From assembly GCA_947085405.1 (NCBI GenBank), contig CAMTWO010000013.1, forward strand, positions 162,014-226,013: a DNA stretch of 64,000 nt, given 5' to 3'. This DNA is from JASEGV01 sp947085405. Its GTDB lineage: Bacteria; Bacteroidota; Ignavibacteria; UBA10030; BY39. Both the position numbers and the translations under genes were made by a program. This document shows positions 34,182 to 42,844 of the stretch, piece by piece; within the stretch, counting starts at the first letter, position 1; each line of letters begins with the position of its first letter. The notes below the pieces were generated by a model. That model saw only the letters and a list, made by a program, of their open reading frames with translations, ran no database searches and was not told where the DNA came from.

Positions 34182-35531
34182 ATGAAATTATTTCCAGATA
34201 AAAATATCTCGAGAGAGATAATGAGCATTGCCCTTCCTGTTGTGGGAGGATTAGCCACACAGATGTTACTTTCGTTGGTCGATACGGCGATGGTAGGGCG
34301 ACTCGAAAATTCGAAAGTAGCATTAGCTGCTCTTGGGTTGGCTTTCTTAGCCACCTGGGCAATCACAAGTTTATTTTCGAGTCTGAGTACGGGAACACAC
34401 GTTCTGGTCGCTCGCCGGCAGGGAGAAGGTAACCTGCAGGGTGTGAGCGAAGCTTTGAATAATTCTTTACTACTTTCAATTGTACTTGGGATAGTGTTTG
34501 CCATTATTGGCTATTTATTTTCGTTCGAAATTATGGATTTCTTTTCTAAAGATAAGGCAGTTGCTGATGAAGGGGCTGGCTATATGGCTTTCCGGTTTTT
34601 AGGGTTGCCTTTTTTTCTAATGATCGTATCTTACAGAGGGTTTTTTTACGGTATCGGGCATTCGAAAGTTATTTTACATTCTGCAATAGTTGTGATGGTT
34701 CTGCATATCGCCACAAACTTTCTTTTGATTTTTGGGAATCTAGGTTTTCCAAAAATGGGTTTAGCCGGTGCCGGTGTATCTTCATTCATCAGTCTGGTCG
34801 TCGGGTGGTTGGTTCTTGTGTTTGTAACTTTTATGAAGGAATATCGAATAACTTACAGCTATTACAAGCATATTCATCTGTCGAAGGAAACTATCAGGCA
34901 AATTTTGAAAATATCAATCCCTGTATCTTTACAAAATGTTTTAATACTTTTAGGTTTTTTGATATTTGTAGCTGTAACTGGAATTATTGGAACCGCTGAA
35001 CAAGCCGCGAGTCAGGTTGTAATTAGCACCCTCTTTATTTCATTCATCCCATGCTTCGGGTTGGGTGCGGCTGCACAAACCCTTGTTGGTCAATCTTTGG
35101 GACGCGGCAATCCGCTGCGTGCGCAAATCTACGGCTTTCAAACTGCAAAGATTGGTACATACTTCACGCTCGTTATCGGTTTTATATTTATTGTTTTCCC
35201 GGAATCTGTTTTATCGGTTTTCACAACAAACGCCGAAGTCGTTAACCTCGCAGTACCCCTTTTGCAGATTGCCGGTTTATCTCAACTGTTTTATGGCGGT
35301 GGTATAATATTAGCTAACTCGCTTCAAGCAGCAGGTGCTACAGTTTATGTAATGTGGGTCGAAGTGTTCACTCACTGGGTTTTGTTTTTACCTCTCACTT
35401 ATATATTCGGAGTTATATTGCAAGGTGGAATTATTGGCGCTTGGTGGGCTCTTCCGATTTACGTCGTTATGTTTTTAGCTTTGAATTATTTTAAATTTCG
35501 GTCTAAAACTTGGATGAAAATTAAAATTTAG
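34182..35531 (+). CDS. MATE family efflux transporter (DinF-like)
   Basis: A 449-residue multidrug/toxin exporter with about 12 membrane segments, driven by Na+ or H+. IMSIALPVVGGLATQMLLSLVDTAMVGRL is the typical start, and the central repeat ISIPVSLQNVLILLGFLIFV starts the second half. I chose the ATG at 34182 because an upstream GTG (34167) lies inside the terminator stem. It ends 2 bases before the partner-switching module, so it may be in the same operon. Confidence 0.9.
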   Translation: MKLFPDKNISREIMSIALPVVGGLATQMLLSLVDTAMVGRLENSKVALAALGLAFLATWAITSLFSSLSTGTHVLVARRQGEGNLQGVSEALNNSLLLSIVLGIVFAIIGYLFSFEIMDFFSKDKAVADEGAGYMAFRFLGLPFFLMIVSYRGFFYGIGHSKVILHSAIVVMVLHIATNFLLIFGNLGFPKMGLAGAGVSSFISLVVGWLVLVFVTFMKEYRITYSYYKHIHLSKETIRQILKISIPVSLQNVLILLGFLIFVAVTGIIGTAEQAASQVVISTLFISFIPCFGLGAAAQTLVGQSLGRGNPLRAQIYGFQTAKIGTYFTLVIGFIFIVFPESVLSVFTTNAEVVNLAVPLLQIAGLSQLFYGGGIILANSLQAAGATVYVMWVEVFTHWVLFLPLTYIFGVILQGGIIGAWWALPIYVVMFLALNYFKFRSKTWMKIKI

Positions 35532-35533
35532 GA

Positions 35534-37633
35534 ATGAATATAAAGTTATTACAACGGTTTGGCAAAATTTTTTACTTGATTACTGGTTTTACTCTGTTCC
35601 TAATCGGGTTAATTTTAGATGTAATAGGTAAAAACGTCGGTCCTATATTTGCCCAAGTCGATTTAATAAAAATCGGTGCGTTCGTTGCATTTTATCTTTT
35701 TATACAATCATATTGGAAAAGGGAGTCGATTCCGTTAAAAAGATTAACAGCAATACTTATACTCGGAACAGTAGTTTTAGGAATATCTTTACTCCTGGCA
35801 GTTGCAATCGGAACTGAATTCGAATTTAAAGGTTCATCTCTCATTCCAAACAATTACTCGACAATTTTTATCTCGAATGCGTTAGCTGTAATCATTGGCG
35901 TTGCAGCAATTATCTTCATATTGCTCTTAAAAGATATACTTGTGTATAAACCGAGAAGATATACAAAACGTAACTTCTTAATTTTGGTTATCGGACTTTT
36001 AGCTGCAACTTTTTCTGCAATTAGTTTAAATCCATACGAATCACGTTTGATAACTACAATACTCTTCGGAATATTTGTCGTTCTCATCCTCATCAATTCG
36101 TTTCGAATGCCTTGGATTGTTTTTTTGAAGAAACGCGAAAAGGTGTTAACTATTGTTTTCACTTTTTCAATACTCGTAATACTTACGGCTCTGAGTATCA
36201 TTTTTCAGGATAATTCATCAGCCGGAAAATCTATTCTATATTTTTCCCATTCTCTAAAATATTTTGTGGATGGGACATTCCTTTTTGTTCTCTTATATTC
36301 TTTGATAGCATTTTTGAGTACAATTTTTCATCTACCGACATCGGATACATTTGATAGAAAGATGAGCGAGGTTGCATCGCTGCATAACTTGAGTAAACTT
36401 GTAACTCAGGTTTTGGACTTTAACGAACTGGTGGATTCGGTAACCGGTATGACGCTGCAAGTATGCGAAGCAAAAAGTTCGTGGCTCGAAATTATTCAAC
36501 CCGCTGAAAAATTAAAAAACTTAAAACCTGAACAGTCCGGTATTTATGTAGCGGCTCAAAAAAATATATCAGTACTCGATATAAATCATATCAACCTCTC
36601 ATCTTCGTTTACGTTACGTTCGTCGGTTATCAACGACCGAAAACCTGTGATGATCGATGATTTCAAAAACGACAGCAGGACTGAGCAGTTGAGCAATTTG
36701 GGAAGTAAAATCGGTTCTATCCTCGCAGTACCTCTGATCGCTCGGAATGAACTTGTCGGGATATTGTATGCGACAAAGGAAACGGAATATGGGTTTGACC
36801 GTGAAGATTTGGAAGTGATATCGGCTTTTGCCGATCAAGCTGCTGTGGCGGTTGATAATTCAAGATTGATCGAAAAATCGTTTGAGCGCGAACGTCTGAT
36901 GCGTGAGATGAATTTAGCACAGGAGATGCAAAAGAAATTGTTGCCACAAAGCATACCAAATATTGAACATATCGAGCTTGAAGCTTTCTCTTCTCCGGCG
37001 TTCGAAGTAGGCGGCGATTATTATGATTTTATGATGATTGATGATAAACGTTTAGCGATTGTAATTGGCGATGTTTCGGGCAAAGGTGTTTCGGCGGCTT
37101 TTTATATGGCTGAAATGAAGGGTGTCTTTCAATCGCTGTGTAAAATATATCCTTCACCAAAAGATTTTCTTATAAACGCTAATCAAGCAATATCTTCGAG
37201 TATTGATAAACGGTCGTTCATCAGTTTGATATATGCAGTTTTAGATATTGAGACCGGAGTTGTTACCAGTGCGAGGGCGGGACATTGCCCGTTTATTTTG
37301 GCGAAGGAATCTGACGTCAGTTTTATCCGCCCGAACGGGATTGGTTTAGGGATGGGGAATTCAGAGCTTTTTGCAAAGTATATTCAAGAAAGCCAAACTC
37401 AATTGAAGTCAGGTGATGCTGTGATTTTTTACACTGACGGGATTACCGAAGCACACACAAAAGACGGGGACGAATTTGGTTACTCACGTTTGCTTGAAGC
37501 AATAAAAAACAATCGGGATAATTCTGCAATAGATATCAGAGATGCAATAATTTTATCCGTAAATAAATATATGCAGAACCAACCACCGCATGATGATATT
37601 ACATTGATCATTCTAAAATGGCTGCGAAATTAA
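35534..37633 (+). CDS. Membrane-bound GAF-SpoIIE (PP2C) phosphatase, RsbU-like
   Basis: A 699-residue regulatory phosphatase. Residues 1-270 hold about eight membrane segments. A GAF domain follows (about residues 280-450: LHNLSKLVTQVLDFNELVDS ... SILAVPLIARNELVGILYATK). The SpoIIE/PP2C domain covers about residues 470-699, with metal ligands in EVGGDYYDFM, VIGDVSGKGV, FYTDGITEAH and HDDITLIIL. Such enzymes dephosphorylate a STAS antagonist in response to a signal. The STAS gene follows 16 bases later. Confidence 0.9.
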   Translation: MNIKLLQRFGKIFYLITGFTLFLIGLILDVIGKNVGPIFAQVDLIKIGAFVAFYLFIQSYWKRESIPLKRLTAILILGTVVLGISLLLAVAIGTEFEFKGSSLIPNNYSTIFISNALAVIIGVAAIIFILLLKDILVYKPRRYTKRNFLILVIGLLAATFSAISLNPYESRLITTILFGIFVVLILINSFRMPWIVFLKKREKVLTIVFTFSILVILTALSIIFQDNSSAGKSILYFSHSLKYFVDGTFLFVLLYSLIAFLSTIFHLPTSDTFDRKMSEVASLHNLSKLVTQVLDFNELVDSVTGMTLQVCEAKSSWLEIIQPAEKLKNLKPEQSGIYVAAQKNISVLDINHINLSSSFTLRSSVINDRKPVMIDDFKNDSRTEQLSNLGSKIGSILAVPLIARNELVGILYATKETEYGFDREDLEVISAFADQAAVAVDNSRLIEKSFERERLMREMNLAQEMQKKLLPQSIPNIEHIELEAFSSPAFEVGGDYYDFMMIDDKRLAIVIGDVSGKGVSAAFYMAEMKGVFQSLCKIYPSPKDFLINANQAISSSIDKRSFISLIYAVLDIETGVVTSARAGHCPFILAKESDVSFIRPNGIGLGMGNSELFAKYIQESQTQLKSGDAVIFYTDGITEAHTKDGDEFGYSRLLEAIKNNRDNSAIDIRDAIILSVNKYMQNQPPHDDITLIILKWLRN

Positions 37634-37649
37634 AATAAAGGAAATATAA

Positions 37650-38003
37650 ATGACTAATTTTAAAATTAATTTTCGTGAAAGTTCAAATATCCAAATTATC
37701 GATTTGAAAGGATATCTTGATGCTCATACCGCACCCGACTTTGAAAGTGCAATTCAAAAAATAATTAATAATAAGCAATACAATATCATTGTGAACTGTA
37801 AAAACTTATCCTATATCAGCAGCGCAGGTTTAGGTGTGTTTATGGCATACATTGAAGAAGTCAGGAAAAACAAGGGTGATATTAAAATTACGAATATGTC
37901 TTCTAAAATTTATAACGTGTTCGATATTCTTGGTTTTCCACTGTTGTATGAAATTATGAACACTGAAGAAGACGCACTCAAAAAATTTACAAAAAGTATT
38001 TAG
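37650..38003 (+). CDS. STAS-domain anti-sigma factor antagonist
   Basis: A 117-residue single STAS domain protein, like SpoIIAA or RsbV. The phosphorylatable serine is in LSYISSAGLGVFMAY (Ser58 likely, with Ser57 next to it). When unphosphorylated it should bind the RsbW-like protein encoded directly after it (the stop is next to the next ATG). Its phosphatase would be one of the two SpoIIE proteins encoded on either side. Confidence 0.93.
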   Translation: MTNFKINFRESSNIQIIDLKGYLDAHTAPDFESAIQKIINNKQYNIIVNCKNLSYISSAGLGVFMAYIEEVRKNKGDIKITNMSSKIYNVFDILGFPLLYEIMNTEEDALKKFTKSI

Positions 38004-38417
38004 ATGGATATTGAAATTATAGTTGAAAGCACAACAGCCAATTTGGTTGTTGTTCGTAAGTTTGTTACTGAAGCAGCTTTAAGGTCGGGAATCGACGAAG
38101 ATACTACAAACAGGATAGTTCTGGCAGTCGATGAAGCGTGCACAAATATCATCCGCCACGCATATAAAAATATAAGCAGCAATCCCATAGAAGTATGTAT
38201 TAATCAAAATAAAAATAAATTCGAGGTGGTGATTACCGATTACGGTAAACCGTTCGATCCCAATTCAATTAAAGAACCTGATATTAAAGATAATCTCAAA
38301 AATTATAAAAAGGGGGGACTTGGTATGTTTTTAATGCGTTCTCTTGTGGATGAGGTTGATTATCGCAGAGATGAGGGGCAGAAAAATGTGGTTCGCTTGA
38401 TTAAATATTTTAACTGA
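38004..38417 (+). CDS. Anti-sigma factor serine kinase (RsbW/SpoIIAB-like ATPase)
   Basis: A 137-residue GHKL ATPase of the anti-sigma regulatory type. The N-box is AVDEACTNIIRHAYK, the G1 box is VITDYGKPFDP, and the G2 box is KKGGLGMFLMRSLVDEV. Such proteins hold a sigma factor inactive and phosphorylate their STAS partner. No sigma factor gene is in the window, so the target may be distant or a non-sigma protein. Confidence 0.92.
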   Translation: MDIEIIVESTTANLVVVRKFVTEAALRSGIDEDTTNRIVLAVDEACTNIIRHAYKNISSNPIEVCINQNKNKFEVVITDYGKPFDPNSIKEPDIKDNLKNYKKGGLGMFLMRSLVDEVDYRRDEGQKNVVRLIKYFN

Positions 38418-38418
38418 T

Positions 38419-40137
38419 ATGATTAATCATAAAAAAGAAAATCGAGCCGACTCGGTTACAAGATTCGATGTGAATTCCCTTTTTGAATTTAGCAAAGTTG
38501 TAAATTCAGATGTATCGCTTCAATTTGTATTGAACCACTTTATACTTACGGCGATGGGAAAACTGCTCTGTATAAGGGGGATAGTTATTTTAAAAGTAGA
38601 GGAACAAACTTTCCACGCCGAAACCGTGAGGGGATTCATACTTGATGAGGAGAAGAAAAATATTGTTATTACACAAAAGCTTAAGTCGATTATTTATATA
38701 AATTCGATAAAGAAAAAAAATGAAAAGTGGGTTACAATATTAAATAAAAACAAAATCCAGGTTCTTATTCCTTTAATATTTAAAAATGATGTTTTAGGAG
38801 CGTTAGGAATTACAAAATTATCACGAAAGAAATTAACAAACGAAGAAGAAACGTACATCAAATCACTCTCGAACATTGCCGCAGCGGCTATAGCACAAAA
38901 GCTTAGTGTCGATAAATTAATCAAAGTAAACAGGGAGCTTGATAAACAAATCCACCAAGCTACCACACTCTTTGATTTGGGGAAAGAGTTTTCATCTATA
39001 CTTAATCGCGAACGTGTAATAAAATTGTTCTCTCTCTCGTTGATGGGACAAATTGGTGTGCGTCAATTTGCGATTTGTTTGAAGGAGGGGAATGAAATGA
39101 AAATTGTTTCTTCGCGATTCCACGGTCCGATTGATACATCGGTAATATGCAACCTTTCCGGATTTGAAAACCCTTCGCTTGTCTCGGAAATCGTTGCATC
39201 AAAAAAACTTAAAAATGAATTAAAGGAAATTGGCATCAGTGCTATTATTCCTATGAAAATGCAGGATGAAGTAAAAGGGGTTTTAGTAGTAGGCGAAAGA
39301 ATAGCGGGAATACCTTACACGCGAAGCGATCTTGAATATATATATTCTATTGGAAACTTGTTGTTGATTTCACTCGAAAACTCACGTCTTTTTATAGAAG
39401 CGGTAGAAAAACAAAAAATAGAAGACGACCTGTTGATCGCACGTGAAATACAAAGAGGGATGCTTCCGAAAATATTACCGAAATATGCAGGGTACGATTT
39501 AGACGCAGCAAATATTTCTTCAAAACATGTTGGCGGCGATTATTATGACGTCATCAATCTTGATGATGATAATTTTATTATTGCGATTGCAGATGTATCA
39601 GGAAAAGGAACGCCCGCTTCACTTTTAATGGCTAATTTGCAAGCGATGATTCGTGCATTAGTTCCACTTAAACTTCCACTTTCTGAATTGACCAAACGTG
39701 TAAACGATTTGATATGTGAAAGTACCGGGAACGATCGCTTCATTACGTTATTTTTGGCAAGTGTTGATAAAAAAAATAAATCGTTGACTTATGTAAACGC
39801 GGGACACAATCTACCTTTTGTTCTAAGAAAAGATGGCAAGATTATGCGTTTAGAAAAAGGCGGACTTCTGCTCGGTGTGATGAAATCAACTACTTACGAA
39901 GAGGGGATAGTGCAACTTGTTACCGGAGATGTTTTGGTGTTATTCACCGATGGGGTTAGCGAAGCAATGAACCCCGATGGTATTGAGTTTGGAGAAAAAA
40001 GATTGTTGGAAATCATCAAATCGAGAAAAAATGAATCTGCCGAAACGATTAAGGAACAGATTATTTCAGAAGTTCAAAAATACAGCGGCGATTATCAATC
40101 GGATGATATAACTTTGTTAGTTTTAAAAGTTAGTTAA
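38419..40137 (+). CDS. Cytoplasmic GAF-SpoIIE (PP2C) phosphatase
   Basis: A second SpoIIE-type phosphatase of 572 residues with no membrane segments. Two GAF-like regions (about residues 20-165 and 180-320) precede the PP2C domain (about residues 335-572). The metal-binding positions are visible in HVGGDYYDVI, AIADVSGKGTP, VLFTDGVSEAM and SDDITLLVL. It starts 1 base after the RsbW-like gene, so two different input phosphatases appear to converge on one STAS/RsbW pair. Confidence 0.88.
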   Translation: MINHKKENRADSVTRFDVNSLFEFSKVVNSDVSLQFVLNHFILTAMGKLLCIRGIVILKVEEQTFHAETVRGFILDEEKKNIVITQKLKSIIYINSIKKKNEKWVTILNKNKIQVLIPLIFKNDVLGALGITKLSRKKLTNEEETYIKSLSNIAAAAIAQKLSVDKLIKVNRELDKQIHQATTLFDLGKEFSSILNRERVIKLFSLSLMGQIGVRQFAICLKEGNEMKIVSSRFHGPIDTSVICNLSGFENPSLVSEIVASKKLKNELKEIGISAIIPMKMQDEVKGVLVVGERIAGIPYTRSDLEYIYSIGNLLLISLENSRLFIEAVEKQKIEDDLLIAREIQRGMLPKILPKYAGYDLDAANISSKHVGGDYYDVINLDDDNFIIAIADVSGKGTPASLLMANLQAMIRALVPLKLPLSELTKRVNDLICESTGNDRFITLFLASVDKKNKSLTYVNAGHNLPFVLRKDGKIMRLEKGGLLLGVMKSTTYEEGIVQLVTGDVLVLFTDGVSEAMNPDGIEFGEKRLLEIIKSRKNESAETIKEQIISEVQKYSGDYQSDDITLLVLKVS

Positions 40138-40187
40138 TGAGATAGGTGTTCTTTGAATTTAATTTTACATTGAATATATTTAATGGT

Positions 40188-40478
40188 ATGAAAACACTAA
40201 ACGAAATAATTACGATATTAAAAACTAATGAAATTTATCTAAAGCAAAAGTATAAAATTAAAAATATAGGTCTATTTGGATCGGTGTGTCGTGGTGATGC
40301 AACCGATGATAGCGATATTGATATTTTAGCAGAATTTGAAGAGCCTATCGGGTTAGAATTTGTAGACTTAGCTTTAGAACTTGAAAAATTATTAAACAAT
40401 AAAGTTGATCTGGTCTCTAAAAAAGGGATTAAATCTAGTTATTTAAGATATGTACTGGAAGATTTAGTATATGTCTAA
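40188..40478 (+). CDS. MNT-type minimal nucleotidyltransferase (antitoxin-like)
   Basis: A 96-residue nucleotidyltransferase with the motif GLFGSVCRGDATDDSDIDIL (GSx10DxD). I chose the ATG at 40188 (MKTLNEIITIL) because it starts directly at the fold. MNT proteins usually pair with a HEPN toxin encoded just downstream and neutralise it by AMPylation. Here the HEPN gene is a short remnant (40471-40550), so this MNT may be an orphan. Confidence 0.85.
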   Translation: MKTLNEIITILKTNEIYLKQKYKIKNIGLFGSVCRGDATDDSDIDILAEFEEPIGLEFVDLALELEKLLNNKVDLVSKKGIKSSYLRYVLEDLVYV

Positions 40479-40550
40479 GAGATATTATGGAAAATTATAG
40501 AAAAAGATCTCGAAAAACTTAAGCAAGATATAAATAATATTTTAGATTGA
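40471..40550 (+). pseudogene. HEPN toxin gene remnant (internal deletion)
   Basis: An ATG overlapping the MNT stop begins MSKRYYGKL and then stops. In another frame (from 40485) the text LWKIIEKDLEKLKQDINNIL followed by D and a stop fits the C-terminal end of DUF86-type HEPN proteins. An intact HEPN gene is about 330 bases long, so most of the gene, including the expected catalytic RX4-6H region, is gone. The call rests on the position, the start and end sequences, and the absence of the middle. Confidence 0.7.
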
Positions 40551-40563
40551 AAGATATGAATAT

Positions 40564-41112
40564 ATGAAACGCGAGGATGCTTTAAACTTAATGCACGAAT
40601 ACACAAAAAACGATGCACTGCGTAAACACATGTATGCAGTCGAAGCCGCTATGCGGGCTTATGCTCGTAAGTTCAGTGAAGATGAAGAAATGTGGGGAGT
40701 TGTTGGATTACTTCACGACTTCGATTACGAAATGTATCCAAATATACCCGACCACCCGTTAAAGGGTTCGGAAATTTTGAAAGAAAAGGGAGTATCTGAA
40801 GAAATTCGCACAGCAATTCTCGGTCACGCATCATTTACAAATGTTCCACGCGAAACGTTAATGGCTAAAACTCTTTTCGCTGTGGATGAATTATGCGGTT
40901 TTATTTCGGCTTGTGCTCTCGTTCGCCCCAACAAGATATCCGACCTCGAAGCGTCGTCCGTTAAAAAGAAAATGAAAGATAAAGCATTTGCGAAAAATGT
41001 GAATAGAGATGAAATTATTCAGGGAGCGACGGAATTAAATATTGAATTGACTGAACACATCAGTTTTACTATTGGTGCTATGAAGTCGAGAGCTTCTGAA
41101 TTAGGTTTATAA
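40564..41112 (+). CDS. HD domain phosphohydrolase-like protein
   Basis: A 182-residue protein of the HD superfamily. The HD motif is in VVGLLHDFDYEMYP, with an upstream His (about residue 19 in LRKHMYAVEAAMRAYA) and a later LGHASFTN that complete a metal site. The family includes phosphohydrolases acting on nucleotides. The substrate is unknown. It is followed 3 bases later by a methyltransferase. Confidence 0.82.
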   Translation: MKREDALNLMHEYTKNDALRKHMYAVEAAMRAYARKFSEDEEMWGVVGLLHDFDYEMYPNIPDHPLKGSEILKEKGVSEEIRTAILGHASFTNVPRETLMAKTLFAVDELCGFISACALVRPNKISDLEASSVKKKMKDKAFAKNVNRDEIIQGATELNIELTEHISFTIGAMKSRASELGL

Positions 41113-41115
41113 AAT

Positions 41116-41868
41116 ATGATTGAAAGAATACTAGAACCCGAAGTAATGGATACAATGGAGGATGCACTCGAGTACGATGCAATGGATTTTACTGAAGTCA
41201 ACACTTCATTCGCTGAACGTGCTGTCGAATTGCTTCCAGCCGAAGGATTAATTTTAGATTTAGGAACAGGGAGTGCGCGGATTCCGATTCTAATTTTACA
41301 ACGGAATCCTAAATTAAAAATCATTGCTGTCGATCTTTCCGAAAATATGTTGAAAGTCGGGAAGTTGAATGTTGAAAAATATAATTATTCATCGAACATA
41401 AAATTGGAGATTGTGGATGCAAAAAAATTGCCCTACCCCGATAACTATTTCGATGCGGTAATATCAAACAGTCTTTTGCATCATATACCCGATCCTCTTC
41501 CCGTCATAAAAGAGATCAACAGAGTATCAAAAAGCAAATCTGGTATTTTGATACGCGACTTGATTCGCCCTGAATCATTATCCATAGTAGAAGATCTTGT
41601 TCAACAGTATGCTGCTGATTGCGACGACCATCAGAAAAAATTATTTCGCGATTCTCTGATTGCTGCTTTTACAATTGATGAGATAAAAATTTTAGTAGAA
41701 AAATCAGGCATAAAAGATTCAATTGTTATTCAATCATCCGACCGGCATTGGTCGATTGAAAAAGTGTTTATTCCGCCAAATGCCGAAGGCATGCCCTTGG
41801 CAGGCGGACGAGGGTTAACCCGCCTGCCGGACGGCGGGCAGGTTGCGGCGAGGAGATTCATTTTGTAA
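41116..41868 (+). CDS. Class I SAM-dependent methyltransferase with repeat-derived C-terminus
   Basis: A 250-residue methyltransferase. Motif I is ILDLGTGSARIPILIL, motif II is IIAVDLSENML, and YFDAVISNSLLHHIPDP is motif IV. The last 30 residues are odd: after KVFIPPNAEG the frame enters a GC-rich palindromic repeat (41800-41842), giving MPLAGGRGLTRLPDGGQ, then ends ARRFIL. The repeat probably inserted into the gene end without breaking the frame. Substrate unknown. Confidence 0.85.
   Translation: MIERILEPEVMDTMEDALEYDAMDFTEVNTSFAERAVELLPAEGLILDLGTGSARIPILILQRNPKLKIIAVDLSENMLKVGKLNVEKYNYSSNIKLEIVDAKKLPYPDNYFDAVISNSLLHHIPDPLPVIKEINRVSKSKSGILIRDLIRPESLSIVEDLVQQYAADCDDHQKKLFRDSLIAAFTIDEIKILVEKSGIKDSIVIQSSDRHWSIEKVFIPPNAEGMPLAGGRGLTRLPDGGQVAARRFIL
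41800..41842. repeat. GC-rich palindromic (REP-like) repeat inside a gene end
   Basis: GCAGGCGG (41800-41807) pairs with CCGCCTGC (41820-41827) around the 10-base palindrome GGGTTAACCC (41812-41821). CCTGCC (41823-41828) pairs with GGCAGG (41837-41842). The base composition is far more GC-rich than its surroundings. Confidence 0.75.
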
Positions 41869-42287
41869 AACAGGGTGGTATTGAAAAATTCAACACATTT
41901 TCATATATGCTAAAAAGTTACCTCTGTTTTTTTTAGTTTTTGGAAATTATTAGATTTTCTTATAAAATTTTTACGAAAATAACCTAATTTACCCTTTTTT
42001 TGTCTGGCATCATTATTGGGTTTATTTCATCGGATTTACATTTATCAATAGTTATCCAGTTCTCACACAATAAGCGGCTAACTGCCGCATCAGTCCACAA
42101 AGATTAATTATCCTTGCAAGGGGACTTATATTTTTTATATGGCTGTTGATTTGTGTGTAGAAGAATACAAGATGATTTGTACTCACGGACGTATCCTTCC
42201 ATGCGGTTATCCCTTCAACAACCCGCTTCTATTATTATTCCCTTTGCACTCCCGAATTTTGTGGATAAATTTTGTAAAAATTTTATC
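41869..42287. other. Intergenic region upstream of the hydrogenase operon
   Basis: About 420 bases with no supportable gene. It holds short inverted repeats such as GCGG/CCGC (near 42075) and the palindrome CCTTGCAAGG (42112-42121). No clear sigma54 promoter, Rex box or FNR box was recognised. The operon promoter should be here. Confidence 0.5.
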
Positions 42288-42812
42288 ATGCAAAAAAAAA
42301 TTATTATTATCGGTTTAGGTAACGAATTTATCAGCGACGATGGAGTTGGTATATTTGTTCTACGATATTTAAAAAGCAAATTACTATCATCTCTCAACGA
42401 TAACGATAATTTTGTTTTTGAAGAATTATCAGTTGGTGGGTTGGGACTTCTCGATTATATCAGTGGTTTCAATAAATGTTTAATTATTGATACAATCTTA
42501 ACCCGAACTCAACCACCCGGAACTGTTTATCGTTTTAAACAAAATTCATCCGATGAATTAGTAAAAATAAAATCTTCACATCAAATTAATTTACCACAAG
42601 TTATTGGCTTGGCTAAGTTGTTAAAAATTGAAGTTCCTGATGAGATGATAATTTATGGTATCGAAGGCGAAGATATAACGACTTTTAAAATTGGCTGTAC
42701 GGAAAGTGTTCAAGAAGCGATACCAAAGTTAGTGGATATAATTTATGATGATATAATGAAACTAGATTATAAGAGCATCCCGAGTTTGGAATGCTTAAGT
42801 ACGGACACATAG
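42288..42812 (+). CDS. [NiFe]-hydrogenase maturation protease
   Basis: A 174-residue HyaD/HycI/HoxW-type endopeptidase that removes the C-terminal tail of the hydrogenase large subunit after nickel insertion. IIIIGLGNEFISDDGVG carries the first acidic metal ligand, and CLIIDTI and SSHQINLPQ supply the Asp and His. I chose the ATG at 42288 over an upstream start (42153) because it begins directly at the fold. Its substrate is probably the large subunit encoded at 56260, 13.4 kb downstream in the same direction. Confidence 0.88.
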   Translation: MQKKIIIIGLGNEFISDDGVGIFVLRYLKSKLLSSLNDNDNFVFEELSVGGLGLLDYISGFNKCLIIDTILTRTQPPGTVYRFKQNSSDELVKIKSSHQINLPQVIGLAKLLKIEVPDEMIIYGIEGEDITTFKIGCTESVQEAIPKLVDIIYDDIMKLDYKSIPSLECLSTDT

Positions 42813-42844
42813 TTTATTTTTGAAAAAATATATAAGGAGAATTC

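Noticed and set aside
34067..34504. A 145-codon minus-strand frame spanning the TPR gene end, a terminator and the MATE start
   Set aside because: It crosses a strong terminator and two real genes and shows no protein family features.
42153..42287. An upstream start adding 45 residues to the hydrogenase maturation protease
   Set aside because: The family begins at the I-I-G-L-G-N strand, and the added residues are unlike any homologue; the ATG at 42288 fits.
41869..42287. A sigma54 promoter or Rex/FNR box upstream of the hydrogenase operon
   Set aside because: Candidate TGGC and TTGT stretches do not meet the spacing or the consensus.
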